64,000 bases of DNA from Portulaca oleracea (lineage: Eukaryota > Streptophyta > Magnoliopsida > Caryophyllales > Portulacaceae). How positions within the stretch are numbered: the first letter of the stretch is position 1; every line of letters begins with the position of its first letter. The notes under the pieces were generated by a model. The model was not told the origin of the DNA. It saw only the letters and a list, made by a program, of their open reading frames with translations, and made no database searches. Shown here in pieces: positions 15,501-30,145 of the stretch. The position numbers and the translations under genes are program-made. The stretch is from the NCBI GenBank assembly GCA_029582165.1, contig CM055870.1, forward strand, positions 51,553,213 to 51,617,212. The letters run 5' to 3'.

Positions 15501-17312
15501 GAATGAGACAGAGTTCTTGGTTGATAGCAGTGATTTCATAATAGATAAACATTAAAACAAAAGAGATTGGGCAAGAAACACTATAAACTCAATTAGCGTA
15601 CAACAAATTCAATACCTGATTAGCTGCATAACAAGTCACTTGAATGACTTCTAAAATTGCCCAGGTTAAGCTCTTCTACAATTGCACAAATTTTATTTCT
15701 TGAATGAGACAGAGTTTTTGAATGATAGCAGTGATTTCATACTGTAAAAGATCAACATAACAAGTTTTTTTTTTTTTGAATTCAGAAGCCTTGCAAGTTT
15801 TGCACAATTGCACAATTTTATTTGTTGAATGAGACAGAGTTCTTGAATGATAGCAGTGATTTCATACTGTAAAAGATCAACATAACAATTTTTTTGAATT
15901 CAGAAGCCTTACAAGTTTTGCACAATAAATTCAATACCTGATTAGCGTACAGCAAGTCACGTGAATGACTTCTAAAAGTGCCCAGGTTAAGCTCTTCTAC
16001 AATTGCACAAATTTAATTTCTTGAATGAGACAGAGTTCTTGATTGATAGCAGTGATTTCATAATAGATAAACATTAAAACAAAAGAGAATGGGCAAGAAA
16101 CACTATAAACTCAATTAGCGTACAATAAATTCAGTACCTGATTAGCGTACAGCAAGTCACTTGAATGACTTCTAAAAGTGCCCAGGTTAAGCTCTTCTAC
16201 AATTGCACAAATTTTATTTCTTGAATGAGACAGAGTTATTGAATGATAGCAGTGATTTCATACTGTAAAAGATCAACATAACAAGTTTTGTTTTTTTTTT
16301 TTGAATTCAGAAGCCTGACAAGTTTTGCACAATAAATTCAATACCTGATAACCGAACAGCAAGTCACTTGAATGACTTCTAAAAGTGCTCAGGTTAAGCT
16401 CTTCTACAGTTGCACAAATTTTATTTCTTGAATGAGACAGAGTTCGTGATTGATAGCAGTGATTTCATAATAGTTAAACAAAAAAACAAAAGAGAATGGG
16501 CAAGAAACACTATAAACTCAATTAGCGTACAATAAATTCAATACTTGATTAGCGTCCAGCAAGTTACTTGAATGACTTTTAAAAGTGCCCAGGTTAAGCG
16601 CTTCTACAATTGCACAAATTTTATTTCTTGAATGAGACAGAGTTCTTGAATGATAGCAGTGCTTTCATACTGTAAAAGATCAACATAACAAGTTTTCTTT
16701 TTTTTGAATTCAGAAGCCTTGCAAGTTTTGCACAATTGCACAATTTTATTTCTTGAATGAGACAGAGTTCTTGAAAGATAGCAGTGATTTCATACTGTAA
16801 AAGATCAACATAACAATTTTTTTGAATTAAGAAGCCTTACAAGTTTTGCACAATAAATTCAATACCTGATTAGCGTACAGCAAGTCACGTGAATGACTTC
16901 TAAAAGTGCCCAGGTTAAGCTCTTCTACAATTGCACAAATTTTATTTCTTGAATGAGACAGATTTCTTGATTGATAGCAGTGATTTCATAATAGATAAAC
17001 ATTAAAACAAAAGAGAATGGGCAAGAAACACTATAAACTCAATTAGCGTACAATAAATTCAGTACCTGATTAGCGTACAGCAAGTCACTTGAATGACTTC
17101 TAAAAGTACCCAGGTTAAGCTCTTCTACAATTGCACAAATTTTATTTCTTGAATGAGACAGAGTTCTTGAATGATAGCAGTGATTTCATACTGTAAAAGA
17201 TCAACATAACAAGTTTTGTTTTTTTTTGAATTCAGAAGCCTTACAAGTTTTGCACAATAAATTCAATACCTGATAACCGAACAGCAAGTCACTTGAATGA
17301 CTTCTAAAAGTG

Positions 17313-20300
17313 CTCCAGTTAAGCTCTTCTACAATTGCACAAATTTTATTTCTTGAATGAGATAGAGTTCTTGATTGATATCAGTGATTTCATAATAGTT
17401 AAACAAAAAAACAAAAGAGAATGGGCAAGAAACACTATAAACTCAATTAGCGTACAATAAATTCAATACTTGATTAGCGTACAGCAAGTTACTTGAATGA
17501 CTTTTAAAAGTGCCCAAGTTAAGCTCTTCTACAATTGCACAAATTTTATTTCTTGAATGAGAAAGGGTTCTTGAATGATAGCTGTGATTTCATACTGTAA
17601 AAGATCAACATAACAAGGTTTTTTTTTTTTTGAATTCAGAAGCCTTGCAAGTTTTGCACAATTGCACAATTTTAATTCTTGAATGAGACAGAGTTCTTGA
17701 ATGATAGCAGTGATTTCATACTGTAAAAGATCAACATAAAAATTTTTTTGAATTCAGAAGCCTTACAAGTTTTGCACAATAAATTCAATACCTGATTAGC
17801 GTACAGCAAGTCACGTGAATGACTTCAAAAAGTGCCGAGGTTAAGCTCTTCTACAATTGCACAAATTTTATTTCTTGAATGAGACAGAGTTCTTGATTGA
17901 TAGCAGTGATTTTATAATAGATAAACATTAAAACAAAAGAGAATGGGCAAGAAACACTATAAACTCAATTAGCATACAATAAATTCAGTACCTGATTAGC
18001 GTACAGCAAGTCACTTGAATAACTTCTAAAAGTGCCCAGGTTAAGCTCTTCTACAATTGCACAAATTTTATTTCTTGAATGAGACAGAGTTTTTCAATGA
18101 TAGCAGTAATTTCATACTGTAAAAGATCAACATAACAAGTTTTTTTTTTTTTGAATTCAAAAGCCTTGCAAGTTTTGCACAATTGCACAATTTTATTTCT
18201 TGAATGAGACAGAGTTCTTGAAAGATAGCAGTGATTTCATACTGTAAAAGATCAACATAACAATTTTTTTGAATTAAGAAGCCTTACAAGTTTTGCACAA
18301 TAAATTCAATACCTGATTAGCGTACAGCAAGTCACGTGAATGACTTCTAAAAGTGCCCAGGTTAAGCTCTTCTACAATTGCACAAATTTTATTTCTTGAA
18401 TGAGACAGAGTTCTTGATTGATAGCAGTGATTTCATAATAGATAAACATTAAAACAAAAGAGAATGGGCAAGAAACACTATAAACTCAATTAGCGTACAA
18501 TAAAGTCAAGACTGACATGCAAAGAAGTCACTTGAATGACTTCTAAAAGTGCCCAGGTTAAGCTCTTCTACAATTGCACAAATTTTATTTCTTGAATGAG
18601 GCAGAGTTCTTGAATGATAGCAGTGATTTCATACTGTAAAAGATCAACATAACAAGTTTTGTTTTTTTTTGAATTCAGAAGCCTTACAAGTTTTGCACAA
18701 TAAATTCAATACCTGATAACCGAACAGCAAGTCACTTGAATGACTTCTAAAAGTGCTCCGGTTAAGCTCTTCTACGATTGCACAAATTTTATTTCTTGAA
18801 TGAGATAGAGTTCTTGATTGATAGCAGTGATTTCATAATAGTTAAACAAAAAAACAAAAGAGAATGGGCAAGAAACACTATAAACTCAATTAGCGTACAA
18901 TAAATTCAATACTTGATTAGCGTACAGCAAGTTACTTGAATGACTTTTAAAAGTGCCCAAGTTAAGCTCTTCTACAATTGCACAAATTTTATTTCTTGAA
19001 TGAGACAGAGTTCTTGAATGATAGCTGTGATTTCATACTGTAAAAGATCAACATAACAAGGTTTTTTTTTTTTTTGAATTCAGAAGCCTTGCAAGTTTTG
19101 CACAATTGCACAATTTTAATTCTTGAATGAGACAGAGTTCTTGAATGATAGCAGTGATTTCATACTGTAAAAGATCAACATAACAATTTTTTGAATTCAA
19201 GCCTTACAAGTTTTGCACAATAAATTCAATACTGATTAGCGACAAAGAAGTCACGTGAATGACTTCAAAAGTGCCTGTGTTAAGCTCTTCTACAATTGCA
19301 CAAATTTTATTTCTTGAATGAGACAGAGTTCTTGATTGATAGCAGTGATTTTATAATAGATAAACATTAAAACAAAAGAGAATGGGCAAGAAACACTATA
19401 AACTCAATTAGCGTACAATAAATTCAGTACCTGATTAGCGTACAGCAAGTCACTTGAATGACTTCTAAAAGTGCCCAGGTTAAGCTCTTCTACAATTGCA
19501 CAAATTTTATTTCTTGAATGAGACAGAGTTTTTGAATGATAGCAGTAATTTCATACTGTAAAAGATCAACATAACAAGTTTTTTTTTTTTTTTGAATTCA
19601 GAAGCCATGCAAGTTTTGCACAATTGCACAATTTTATTTCTTGAATGAGACAGAGTTCTTGAATGATAGCAGTGATTTCATACTGTAAAAGATCAACATA
19701 ACAATTTTTTTGAATTCAGAAGCCTTACAAGTTTTGCACAATAAATTCAATACTGACATGCATAAGAAGTCACGTGAATGACTTCTAAAAGTGCCCAGGT
19801 TAAGCTCTTCTACAATTGCACAAATTTTATTTCTTGAATGAGACAGAGTTCTTGAATGATAGCAGTGATTTCATAATAGATAAACATTAAAACAAAAGAG
19901 ATTGGGCAAGAAACACTATAAACTCAATCAGCGTACAACAAATTCAAGACTGACATGCGTCTGAAGTCACTTGAATGACTTCTAAAAGTGCCCAGGTTAA
20001 GCTCTTCTACAATTGCACAAATTTTATTTCTTGAATGAGACAGAGTTCTTGAATGATAGTAGTGATTTCATCAGAAAAGATCAACATAACAAGTTTTGTT
20101 TTTTTGAATTCGAAGCCTTACAAGTTTTGCACAATAAATTCAATACTGATAACCAACAAAGAAGTCACTTGAATGACTTCTAAAAGTGCTCCGGTTAAGC
20201 TCTTCTACAATTGCACAAATTTTATTTCTTGAATGAGATAGAGTTCTTGATTGATAGCAGTGATTTCATAATAGTTAAACAAAAAAACAAAAGAGAATGG

Positions 20301-21620
20301 GCAAGAAACACTATAAACTCAATTAGCGTACAATAAATTCAATACTTGATTAGCGTACAGCAAGTTACTTGAATGACTTTTAAAAGTGCCCAAGTTAAGC
20401 TCTTCTACAATTGCACAAATTTTATTTCTTGAATGAGACAGAGTTCTTGAATGATAGCTGTGATTTCATACTGTAAAAGATCAACATAACAAGGTTTTTT
20501 TTTTTTTGAATTCAGAAGCCTTGCAAGTTTTGCACAATTGCACAATTTTAATTCTTGAATGAGACAGAGTTCTTGAATGATAGCAGTGATTTCATATTGT
20601 AAAAGATCAACATAACAATTTTTTTGAATTCAGAAGCCTTACAAGTTTTGCACAATAAATTCAATACCTGATTAGCGTACAACAAGTCACGTGAATGACT
20701 TCAAAAAGTGCCCAGGTTAAGCTCTTCTACAATTGCACAAATTTTATTTATTGAATGAGACAGAGTTCTTGATTGATAGCAGTGATTTTATAATAGATAA
20801 ACATTAAAACAAAAGAGAATGGGCAAGAAACACTGTAAACTCAATTAGCGTACAATAAATTCAAGACTGACATGCATAAGAAGTCACTTGAATGACTTCT
20901 AAAAGTGCCCAGGTTAAGCTCTTCTACAATTGCACAAATTTTATTTCTTGAATGAGACAGAGTTTTTGAATGATAGCAGTAATTTCACACAGTAAAAGAT
21001 CAACATAACAAGTTTTTTTTTTTTTTTGAATTCAGAAGTCTTGCAAGTTTTGCACAATTGCACAATTTTATTTCTTGAATGAGACAGAGTTCTTGAATGA
21101 TAGCAGTGATTTCATACTGTAAAAGATCAACATAACAATTTTTTTGAATTCAGAAGCCTTACAAGTTTTGCACAATAAATTCAATACCTGATTAGCGTAC
21201 AGCAAGTCACGTGAATGACTTCTAAAAGTGCCCAGGTTAAGCTCTTCTACAATTGCACAAATTTAATTTCTTGAATGAGACAGAGTTCTTGATTGATAGC
21301 AGTGATTTCATAATAGATAAACATTAAAACAAAAGAGAATGGGCAAGAAACACTATAAACTCAATTAGCGTACAATAAATTCTGTACCTGATTAGCGTAC
21401 AGCAAGTGACTTGAATGACTTCTAAAAGTGCCCAGGTTAAGCTCTTCTACAATTGCACAAATTTTATTTCTTGAATAAGACAGAGTTATTGAATGATAGC
21501 AGTGATTTCATACTGTAAAAGATCAACATAACAAGTTTTGTTTTTTTTTGAATTCAGAAGCTTGACAAGTTTTGCACAATAAATTCAATACCTGATAACC
21601 GAACAGCAAGTCACTTGAAT
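17313..21620 (+). repeat. Three tandem higher-order repeats of about 1.44 kb
   Basis: The tail variant TGCTCC(A/G)GTTAAG occurs at 17313, 18756 and 20189 (spacings 1443 and 1433), and ATAACAAGGTTTTT recurs near 17609, 19056 and 20484. This is a second higher-order period, different from the 2.48-kb one on the left side of the array. The right limit is approximate. Confidence 0.75.
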
Positions 21621-22199
21621 GACTTCTAAAAGTGCTCAGGTTAAGCTCTTCTACAGTTGCACAAATTTTATTTCTTGAATGAGACAGAGTTCGTGATTGA
21701 TAGCAGTGATTTCATAATAGTTAAACAAAAAACAAAAGAGAATGGGCAAGAAACACTATAAACCCAATTAGCGTACAATAAATTCAATACTTGATTAGCG
21801 TACAGCAAGTTACTTGAATGACTTTTAAAAGTGCCCAGGTTAAGCTCTTCTACAATTGCACAAATTTTATTTCTTGAATGAGACAGAGTTCTTGAATGAT
21901 AACAGTGATTTCATATTGTAAAGATCAACGTAACAAGTTTTTTTTTGAATTCAGAAGCCTTGAAAGTTTTGCACAATTGCACAATTTTATTTCTTGAATG
22001 AGACAGAGTTCTTGAATGATAGCAGTGATTTCATACTGTAAAAGATCAACATAACAATTTTTTTGAATTTAGAAGCCTTACAAGTTTTGCACAATAAATT
22101 CAATACCTGATTAGCGTACAGCAAGTCACGTGAATGACTTCTAAAAGTGCCCAGGTTAAGCTCTTCTAGAATTGCACAAATTTTATTTCTTGAATGAGA

Positions 22200-24510
22200 C
22201 AGAGTTCTTGATTGATAGTAGTGATTTCATAATAGATAAACATTAAAACAAAAGAGAATAGGCAGGAAGCACTATAAACTCAATTAGCGTACAACAAATT
22301 CAATACCTGATTAACACGTACAACAAGTCACTTGAATGACTTCTAAAAGTGCCCAGGTTAAGCTCTTCTACAATTGCAAAAATTTTATTTCTTGAATGAG
22401 ACAGAGTTATTGAATGATAGCAGTGATTTCATACTGTAAAAGATCAACATAACAAGTTTTGTTTTTTTTTGAATTCAGAAGCCTTACAAGTTTTGCGCAA
22501 TAAATTCAATACCTGATAACCGAACAGCAAGTCACTTGAATGACTTCTAAAAGTTCTCAGGTTAAGCTCTTCTACAATTGCACAAATTTTATTTCTTGAA
22601 TGAGATAGAGTTCTTGATTGATAGCAGTGATTTCATAATAGTTAAACAAAAAAACAAAAGAGAATGGGCAAGAAACACTATAAACTCAATTAGCGTACAA
22701 TAAATTCAATACTTGATTAGCGTACAGCAAGTTACTTGAATGACTTTTAAAAGTGCCCAAGTTAAGCTCTTCTACAATTGCACAAATTTTATTTCTTGAA
22801 TGAGACAGAGTTTTTGAATGATAGCAGTGATTTCATACTGTAAAAGATCAACATAACAAGTTTTTTTTTTTTTGAATTCAGAAGCCTTGCAAGTTTTGCA
22901 CAATTGCACAATTTTATTTCTTGAATGAGACAGAGTTCTTGAAAGATAGCAGTGATTTCTTACTGTAAAAGATCAACATAACAATTTTTTTGAATTCAGA
23001 AGCCTTACAAGTTTTGCACAATAAATTCAATACCTGATTAGCGTACAGCAAGTCACGTGAATGACTTCTAAAAGTGCCCAGGTTAAGCTCTTCTACAATT
23101 GCACAAATTTTATTTCTTGAATGAGACAGAGTTCTTGATTGATAGCAGTGATTTCATAATAGTTAAACAAAAAAACAAAAGAGAATGGGCAAGAAACACT
23201 ATAAACTCAATTAGCGTACAATAAATTCAATACCTGATTAGCGTACAGCAAGTCACGTGAATGACTTCTAAAAGTGCCTAGGTTAAGCTCTTCTACAATT
23301 GCACAAATTTTATTTCTTGAATGAGACAGAGTTCTTGATTGATAGTAGTGATTTCATAATAGATAAACATTAAAACAAAAGAGAATAGGCAGGAAGCACT
23401 ATAAACTCAATTAGCGTACAACAAATTCAATACCTGATTAACACGTACAACAAGTCACTTGAATGACTTCTAAAAGTGCCCAGGTTAAGCTCTTCTACAA
23501 TTGCAAAAATTTTATTTCTTGAATGAGACAGAGTTCTTGAATGATAGCAGTGATTTCATACTGTAAAAGATCAACATAACAAGTTTTGTTTTTTTTTGAA
23601 TTCAGAAGCCTTACAAGTTTTGCACAATAAATTCAATACCTGATAACCGAACAGCAAGTCACTTGAATGACTTCTAAAAGTTCTCAGGTTAAGCTCTTCT
23701 ACAATTGCACAAATTTTATTTCTTGAATGAGATAGAGTTCTTGATTGATAGCAGTGATTTCATAATAGTTAAACAAAAAAACAAAAGAGAATGGGCAAGA
23801 AACACTATAAACTCAATTAGCGTACAATAAATTCAATACTTGATTAGCGTACAACAAGTTACTTGAATGACTTTTAAAAGTGCCCAAGTTAAGCTCTTCT
23901 ATAATTGCACAAATTTTATTTCTTGAATGAGATAGAGTTCTTGAATGATAGCTGTGATTTCATACTGTAAAAGATCAACATAACAAGGTTTTTTTTTTTT
24001 TTGAATTCAGAAGCCTTGCAAGTTTTGCACAATTGCACAATTTTAATTCTTGAATGAGACAGAGTTCTTGAATGATAGCAGTGATTTCATACTGTAAAAG
24101 ATCAACATAACAATTTTTTTGAATTCAGAAGCCTTACAAGTTTTGCACAATAAATTCAATACCTGATTAGCGTACAGCAAGTCACGTGAATGACTTCAAA
24201 AAGTGCCCAGGTTAAGCTCTTCTACAATTGCACAAATTTTATTTCTTGAATGAGACAGAGTTCTTGATTGATAGCAGTGATTTTATAATAGATAAACATT
24301 AAAACAAAAGAGAATGGGCAAGAAACACTATAAACTCAATTAGCGTACAATAAATTCAAGACTGACATAGCGTCTGACAAGTCACTTGAATGACTTCTAA
24401 AAGTGCCCAGGTTAAGCTCTTCTACAATTGCACAAATTTTATTTCTTGAATGAGACAGAGTTTTTGAATGATAGCAGTAATTTCATACTGTAAAAGATCA
24501 ACATAACAAG
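22200..24510 (+). repeat. Tandem duplication of about 1.13 kb inside the satellite
   Basis: The rare variant GAATAGGCAGGAAGCAC lies at about 22254 and again 1127 bp later at about 23381. Each copy is followed by GATTAACACGTACAACAAG. A third occurrence lies near 25752. This marks local amplification of a rare monomer variant. Confidence 0.7.
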
Positions 24511-25999
24511 TTTTTTTTTTTTTTTTTTAATTCAGAAGCCTTGCAAGTTTTGCACAATTGCACAATTTTATTTCTTGAATGAGACAGAGTTCTTGAATGA
24601 TAGCAGTGATTTCATACTGTAAAAGATCAACATAACAATTTTTTTGAATTCAGAAGCCTTACATGTTTTGCACAATAAATTCAATACCTGATTAGCGCAT
24701 GAAGAAGTCACGTGAATGACTTCTAAAAGTGCCCAGGTTAAGCTCTTCTACAATTGCACAAATTTAATTTCTTGAATGAGACAGAGTTCTTGATTGATAG
24801 CAGTGATTTCATAATAGATAAACATTAAAACAAAAGAGAATGGGCAAGAAACACTATAAACTCAATTAGCGTACAATAAATTATGTACCTGATTAGCGTA
24901 CAGCAAGTCACTTGAATGACTTCTAAAAGTGCCCAGGTTAAGCTCTTCTACAATTGCACAAATTTTATTTCTTGAATAAGACAGAGTTATTGAATGATAG
25001 CAGTGATTTCATACTGTAAAAGATCAACATAACAAGTTTTGTTTTTTTGAATTCGAAGCGACAAGTTTTGCACAATAAATTCAATACACGATAACCGAAC
25101 AAAGAAGTCACTTGAATGACTTCTAAAAGTGCTCAGGTTAAGCTCTTCTACAGTTGCACAAATTTTATTTCTTGAATGAGACAGAGTTCGTGATTGATAG
25201 CAGTGATTTCATAATAGTTAAACAAAAAACAAAAGAGAATGGGAAAGAAACACTATAAACCCAATTAGCGTACAATAAATTCAATACTTGATTAGCGTAC
25301 AGCAAGTTACTTGAATGACTTTTAAAAGTGCCCAGGTTAAGCTCTTCTACAATTGCACAAATTTTATTTCTAGAATGAGACAAAGTTCTTGAATGATAAC
25401 AGTGATTTCATATTGTAAAGATCAACGTAACAAGTTTTTTTTTTGAATTCAGAAGCCTTGAAAGTTTTGCACAATTGCACAATTTTATTTCTTGAATGAG
25501 ACAGAGTTCTTGAATGATAGCAGTGATTTCATACTGTAAAAGATCAACATAACAATTTTTTTGAATTTAGAAGCCTTACAAGTTTTGCACAATAAATTCA
25601 ATACCTGATTAGCGTACAGCAAGTCACGTGAATGACTTCTAAAAGTGCCCAGGTTAAGCTCTTCTACAATTGCACAAATTTTATTTCTTGAATGAGACAG
25701 AGTTCTTGATTGATAGTAGTGATTTCATAATAGATAAACATTAAAACAAAAGAGAATAGGCAGGAAGCACTATAAACTCAATTAGCGTACAACAAATTCA
25801 ATACACGCATAACAAGTCACTTGAATGACTTCTAAAAGTGCCCAGGTTAAGCTCTTCTACAATTGCAAAAATTTTATTTCTTGAATGAGACAGAGTTATT
25901 GAATGATAGCAGTGATTTCATACTGTAAAAGATCAACATAACAAGTTTTGTTTTTTTTTGAATTCAGAAGCCTTACAAGTTTTCCACAATAAATTCAAT

Positions 26000-26930
26000 A
26001 CCTGATAACCGAACAGCAAGTCACTTGAATGACTTCTAAAAGTGCTAAGGTTAAGCTCTTCTACAATTGCACAAATTTTATTTCTTGAATGAGACAGAGT
26101 TCTTGATTGATAGCAGTGATTTCATAATAGTTAAACAAAAAAACAAAAGAGAATGGGCAAGAAACACTATAAACTCAATTAGCGTACAATAAATTTAATA
26201 CTTGATTAGCGTACAACAAGTTACTTGAATGACTTTTAAAAGTGCTCAGGTTAAGCTCTTCTACAATTGCACAAATTTTATTTCTTGAATGAGACAGAGT
26301 TCTTGATTGATAGTAGTGATTTCATAATAGATAAACATTAGAACAAAAGAGAATGGGCAAGAAACACTATAAACTCAATTAGCGTACAACAAATTCAGTA
26401 CCTGATTAGCGCGTACAGCAAGTCACTTGAATGACTTCTAAAAGTGCCCAGGTTAAGCTCTTCTACAATTGCACAAATTTAATTTCTTGAATGAGACAGA
26501 GTTCTTGAATGATAGCAGTGATTTCATACTGTAAAAGATCAACATAACAAGTTTTGTTTTTTTTGAATTCAGAAGCCTTACAAGTTTTGCACAATTGCAA
26601 ATTTTTTATTTCTTGAATGAGACAGAGTTTTTGAATGATAGCAGTGATTTCATACTGTAAAAGATCAACATAACAAGTTTTTTTTTTTTTTGAATTCAGA
26701 AGCCTTGCAAGTTTTGCACAATTGCACAATTTTATTTCTTGAATGAGACAGAGTTCTTGAAAGATAGCAGTGATTTCTTACTGTAAAAGATCAACATAAC
26801 AATTTTTTTGAATTCAGAAGCCTTACAAGTTTTGCACAATAAATTCAATACGATTGACATGCAAGTCACGTGAATGACTTCTAAAAGTGCCCAGGTTAAG
26901 CTCTTCTACAATTGCACAAATTTTATTTCT
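26000..26930 (+). repeat. Satellite block repeated at +4146 bp (first copy)
   Basis: The marker AGTGCTAAGG at 26041 recurs at 30187, and the minus-strand open stretch 26463-26729 recurs with identical translation at 30609-30875. Both give an offset of exactly 4146 bp. The copies diverge near 26840 (variant tail in this copy) and end at about 26930. Confidence 0.75.
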
Positions 26931-29900
26931 TGAATGAGACAGAGTTCTTGATTGATAGCAGTGATTTCATAATAGTTAAACAAAAAAACAAAAGAGAATG
27001 GGCAAGAAACACTATAAACTCAATTAGCGTACAATAAATTCAATACTTGATTAGCGTACAGCAAGTTACTTGAATGACTTTTAAAAGTGCCCAGGTTAAG
27101 CTCTTCAACAATTGCACAAATTTTATTTCTTGAATGAGACAGAGTTCTTGTATGATAGCAGTGATTTCATACTGTAAAAGATCAACATAACAAGTTTTTT
27201 TTTTTGGAATTTAGAAGCCTTGCAAGTTTTGCACAATTGCACAATTTTATTTCTTGAATGAGACAGAGTTCTTGAAAGATAGTAGTGATTTCATACTGTA
27301 AAAGATCAATATAACAATTTTTTTGAATTCAGAAGCCTTACAAGTTTTGCACAATAAATTCAATACCTGATTAGCGTACAGCAAGTCACGTGAATGACTT
27401 CTAAAAGTGCCCAGGTTAAGCTCTTCTACAATTGCACAAATTTTATTTCTTGAATGAGACAGAGTTCTTGATTGATAGCAGTGATTTCATAATAGATAAA
27501 CATTAAAACAAAAGAGAATGGGCAAGAAACACTATAAACTCAATTAGCGTACAACAAATTCAATACCTGATTAGCGTGTACAGCAAGTCACTTGAATGAC
27601 TTCTAAAAGTTCCAAGGTTAAGCTCTTCTACAATTGCACAAATTTTATTTCTTGAATGAGACAGAGTTCTTGAATGATAGCGGTGATTTCATACTGTAAA
27701 AGATCAACATAACAAGTTTATTTTTTTTTGAATTCAGAAGACTTGCAAGTTTTGCACAATTGCAAAATTTTATTTCTTGAATGAGACAGAGTTCTTGAAT
27801 GATAGCAGTGATTTCATACTGTAAAAGATCAACATAACAATTTTTTTGAATTCAGAAGCCTTACAAGTTTTCCACAATAAATTCAATACCTGATTAGCGT
27901 ACAGCAAGTCACGTGAATGACTTCTAAAAGTGCCCAGGTTAAGCTCTTCTACAATTGCACAAATTTTATTTCTTGAATGAGACAGAGTTCTTGATTGATA
28001 GTAGTGATTTCATAATAGATAAACATTAAAACAAAAGAGAATGGGCAGGAAACACTATAAACTCAATTAGCGTACAACAAATTCAATACCTGATTAACAC
28101 GTACAGCAAGTCACTTGAATGACTTCTAAAAGTGCCCAGGTTAAGCTCTTCTACAATTGCACAAATTTTATTTCTTGAATGAGATAGAGTTCTTGAATGA
28201 TAGCAGTGATTTCATACTGTAAAAGAAAAACATAACAAGTTTTGTTTTTTTTTTGAATTTAGAAGCCTTACAAGTTTTGCAATATAAATTCAATACCTGA
28301 TAACCGAATAGCAAGTTACTTGAATGACTTCTAAAAGTGCTCAGGTTAAGCTCTTCTACAATTGCACAAATTTTATTTCTTGAATGAGACAGAGTTCTTG
28401 ATTGATAGCAGTGATTTCATAATAGTTAAAAAAAAAAAAACAAAAGAGAATGGGCAAGAAACACTATAAACTCAATTAGCGTACAATAAATTCAATACTT
28501 GATTAGCGTACAGCAAGTTACTTGAATGACTTTTAAAAGTGCCCAGGTTAAGCTCTTCTTCAATTGCACAAATTTTATTTCTTGAATGAGACAGAGTTCT
28601 TGAATGATAGCAGTGATTTCATACTGAAAAAGGTCAACATAACAAGTTTTTTTTTTTTTGAATTCAGAAGCCTTGCAAGTTTTGCACAATTGCACAATTT
28701 TATTTCTTGAATAAGACAGAGTTCTTTAATGATAGCAGTGATTTCATACTGTAAAAGATCAACATAACAATTTTTTTTGAATTCAGAAGCCTTACAAGTT
28801 TTGCACAATAAATTCAATACCTGATTAACGTACAGCAAGTCACGTGAATGACTTCTAAAAGTGCCCAGGTTAAGCTCAACTACAATTGCACAAATTTTAT
28901 TTCTTGAATGAGACAGAGTTCTTGATTGATAGCAGTGATTTCATAATAGATAAACATTAAAACAAAAGAGAATGGGCAAGAAACACTATAAACTCAATTA
29001 GCGTACAACAAATTCAATACCTGATTATCGCGTACAGCAAGTCACTTGAATGACTTCTAAAAGTACCCAGGTTAAGCTCTTCTACAATTGCACAAATTTT
29101 ATTTCTTGAATGAGACAGAGTTCTTGAATGATAGCAGTGATTTCATTCTATAAAAGATCAACATAACAAGTTTTTTTTTTTTGAATTCAGAAGCCTTGCA
29201 AGTTTTGCACAATTGCACAATTTTATTTCTTGAATGAGACAGAGTTTTTGAATGATAGCAGTGATTTCTTACTGTAAAAGATCAACATAACAATTTTTTT
29301 GAATTCAGAAGCCTTACAAGTTTTGCACAATAAATTCAATACCTGATTAGAGTACAGCAAGTCACGTGAATGACTTCTAAAAGTGCCAAGGTTAAGCTCT
29401 TCTACAATTGCACAAATTTTATTTCTTGATTGAGACAGAGTTCTTGATTGATAGCAGTGATTTCATAATAGATAAACATTAAAACAAAAGAGAATGGCCA
29501 AGAAACACTATAAACTCAATTAGCGTACAATAAATTCAGTACCTAATTAGCGTACAGCAAGTCACTTGAATGACTTCTAAAAGTGCCCAGGTTAAGCTCT
29601 TCTACAATTGCACAAATTTTATTTCTTGAATGAGACAGAGTTCTTGAATGATAGCAGTGATTTCATACTGTAAAAGATCCACATAACAAGTTTTGTTTTT
29701 TTTTGAATTCAGAAGCCTTACAAGTTTTGCACAATAAATTCAATACCTGATAACCGAACAGCAAGTCACTTGAATGACTTCTAAAAGTGCTCAGGTTAAG
29801 CTCTTCTACAATTGCACAAATTTTATTTCTTGAATGAGACAGAGTTCTTGATTGATAGCAGTGATTTCATAATAGTTAAACAAAAAAACAAAAGAGAACG

Positions 29901-30145
29901 GGCAAGAAACACTATAAACTCAATTAGCGTACAATAAATTCAATACTTGATTAGCGTACAGCAAGTTACTTGAATGACTTTTAAAAGTGCCCAGGTTGTG
30001 CTCTTCTACAATTGCACAAATTTTATTTCTTGAATGAGACAGAGTTCTTGAATGATAGCAGTGATTTCATACTGTAAAAGATCAACATATCAAGTTTTTT
30101 TTTTTGAATTCATAAGCCTTACAAGTTTTGCACAATAAATTCAAT

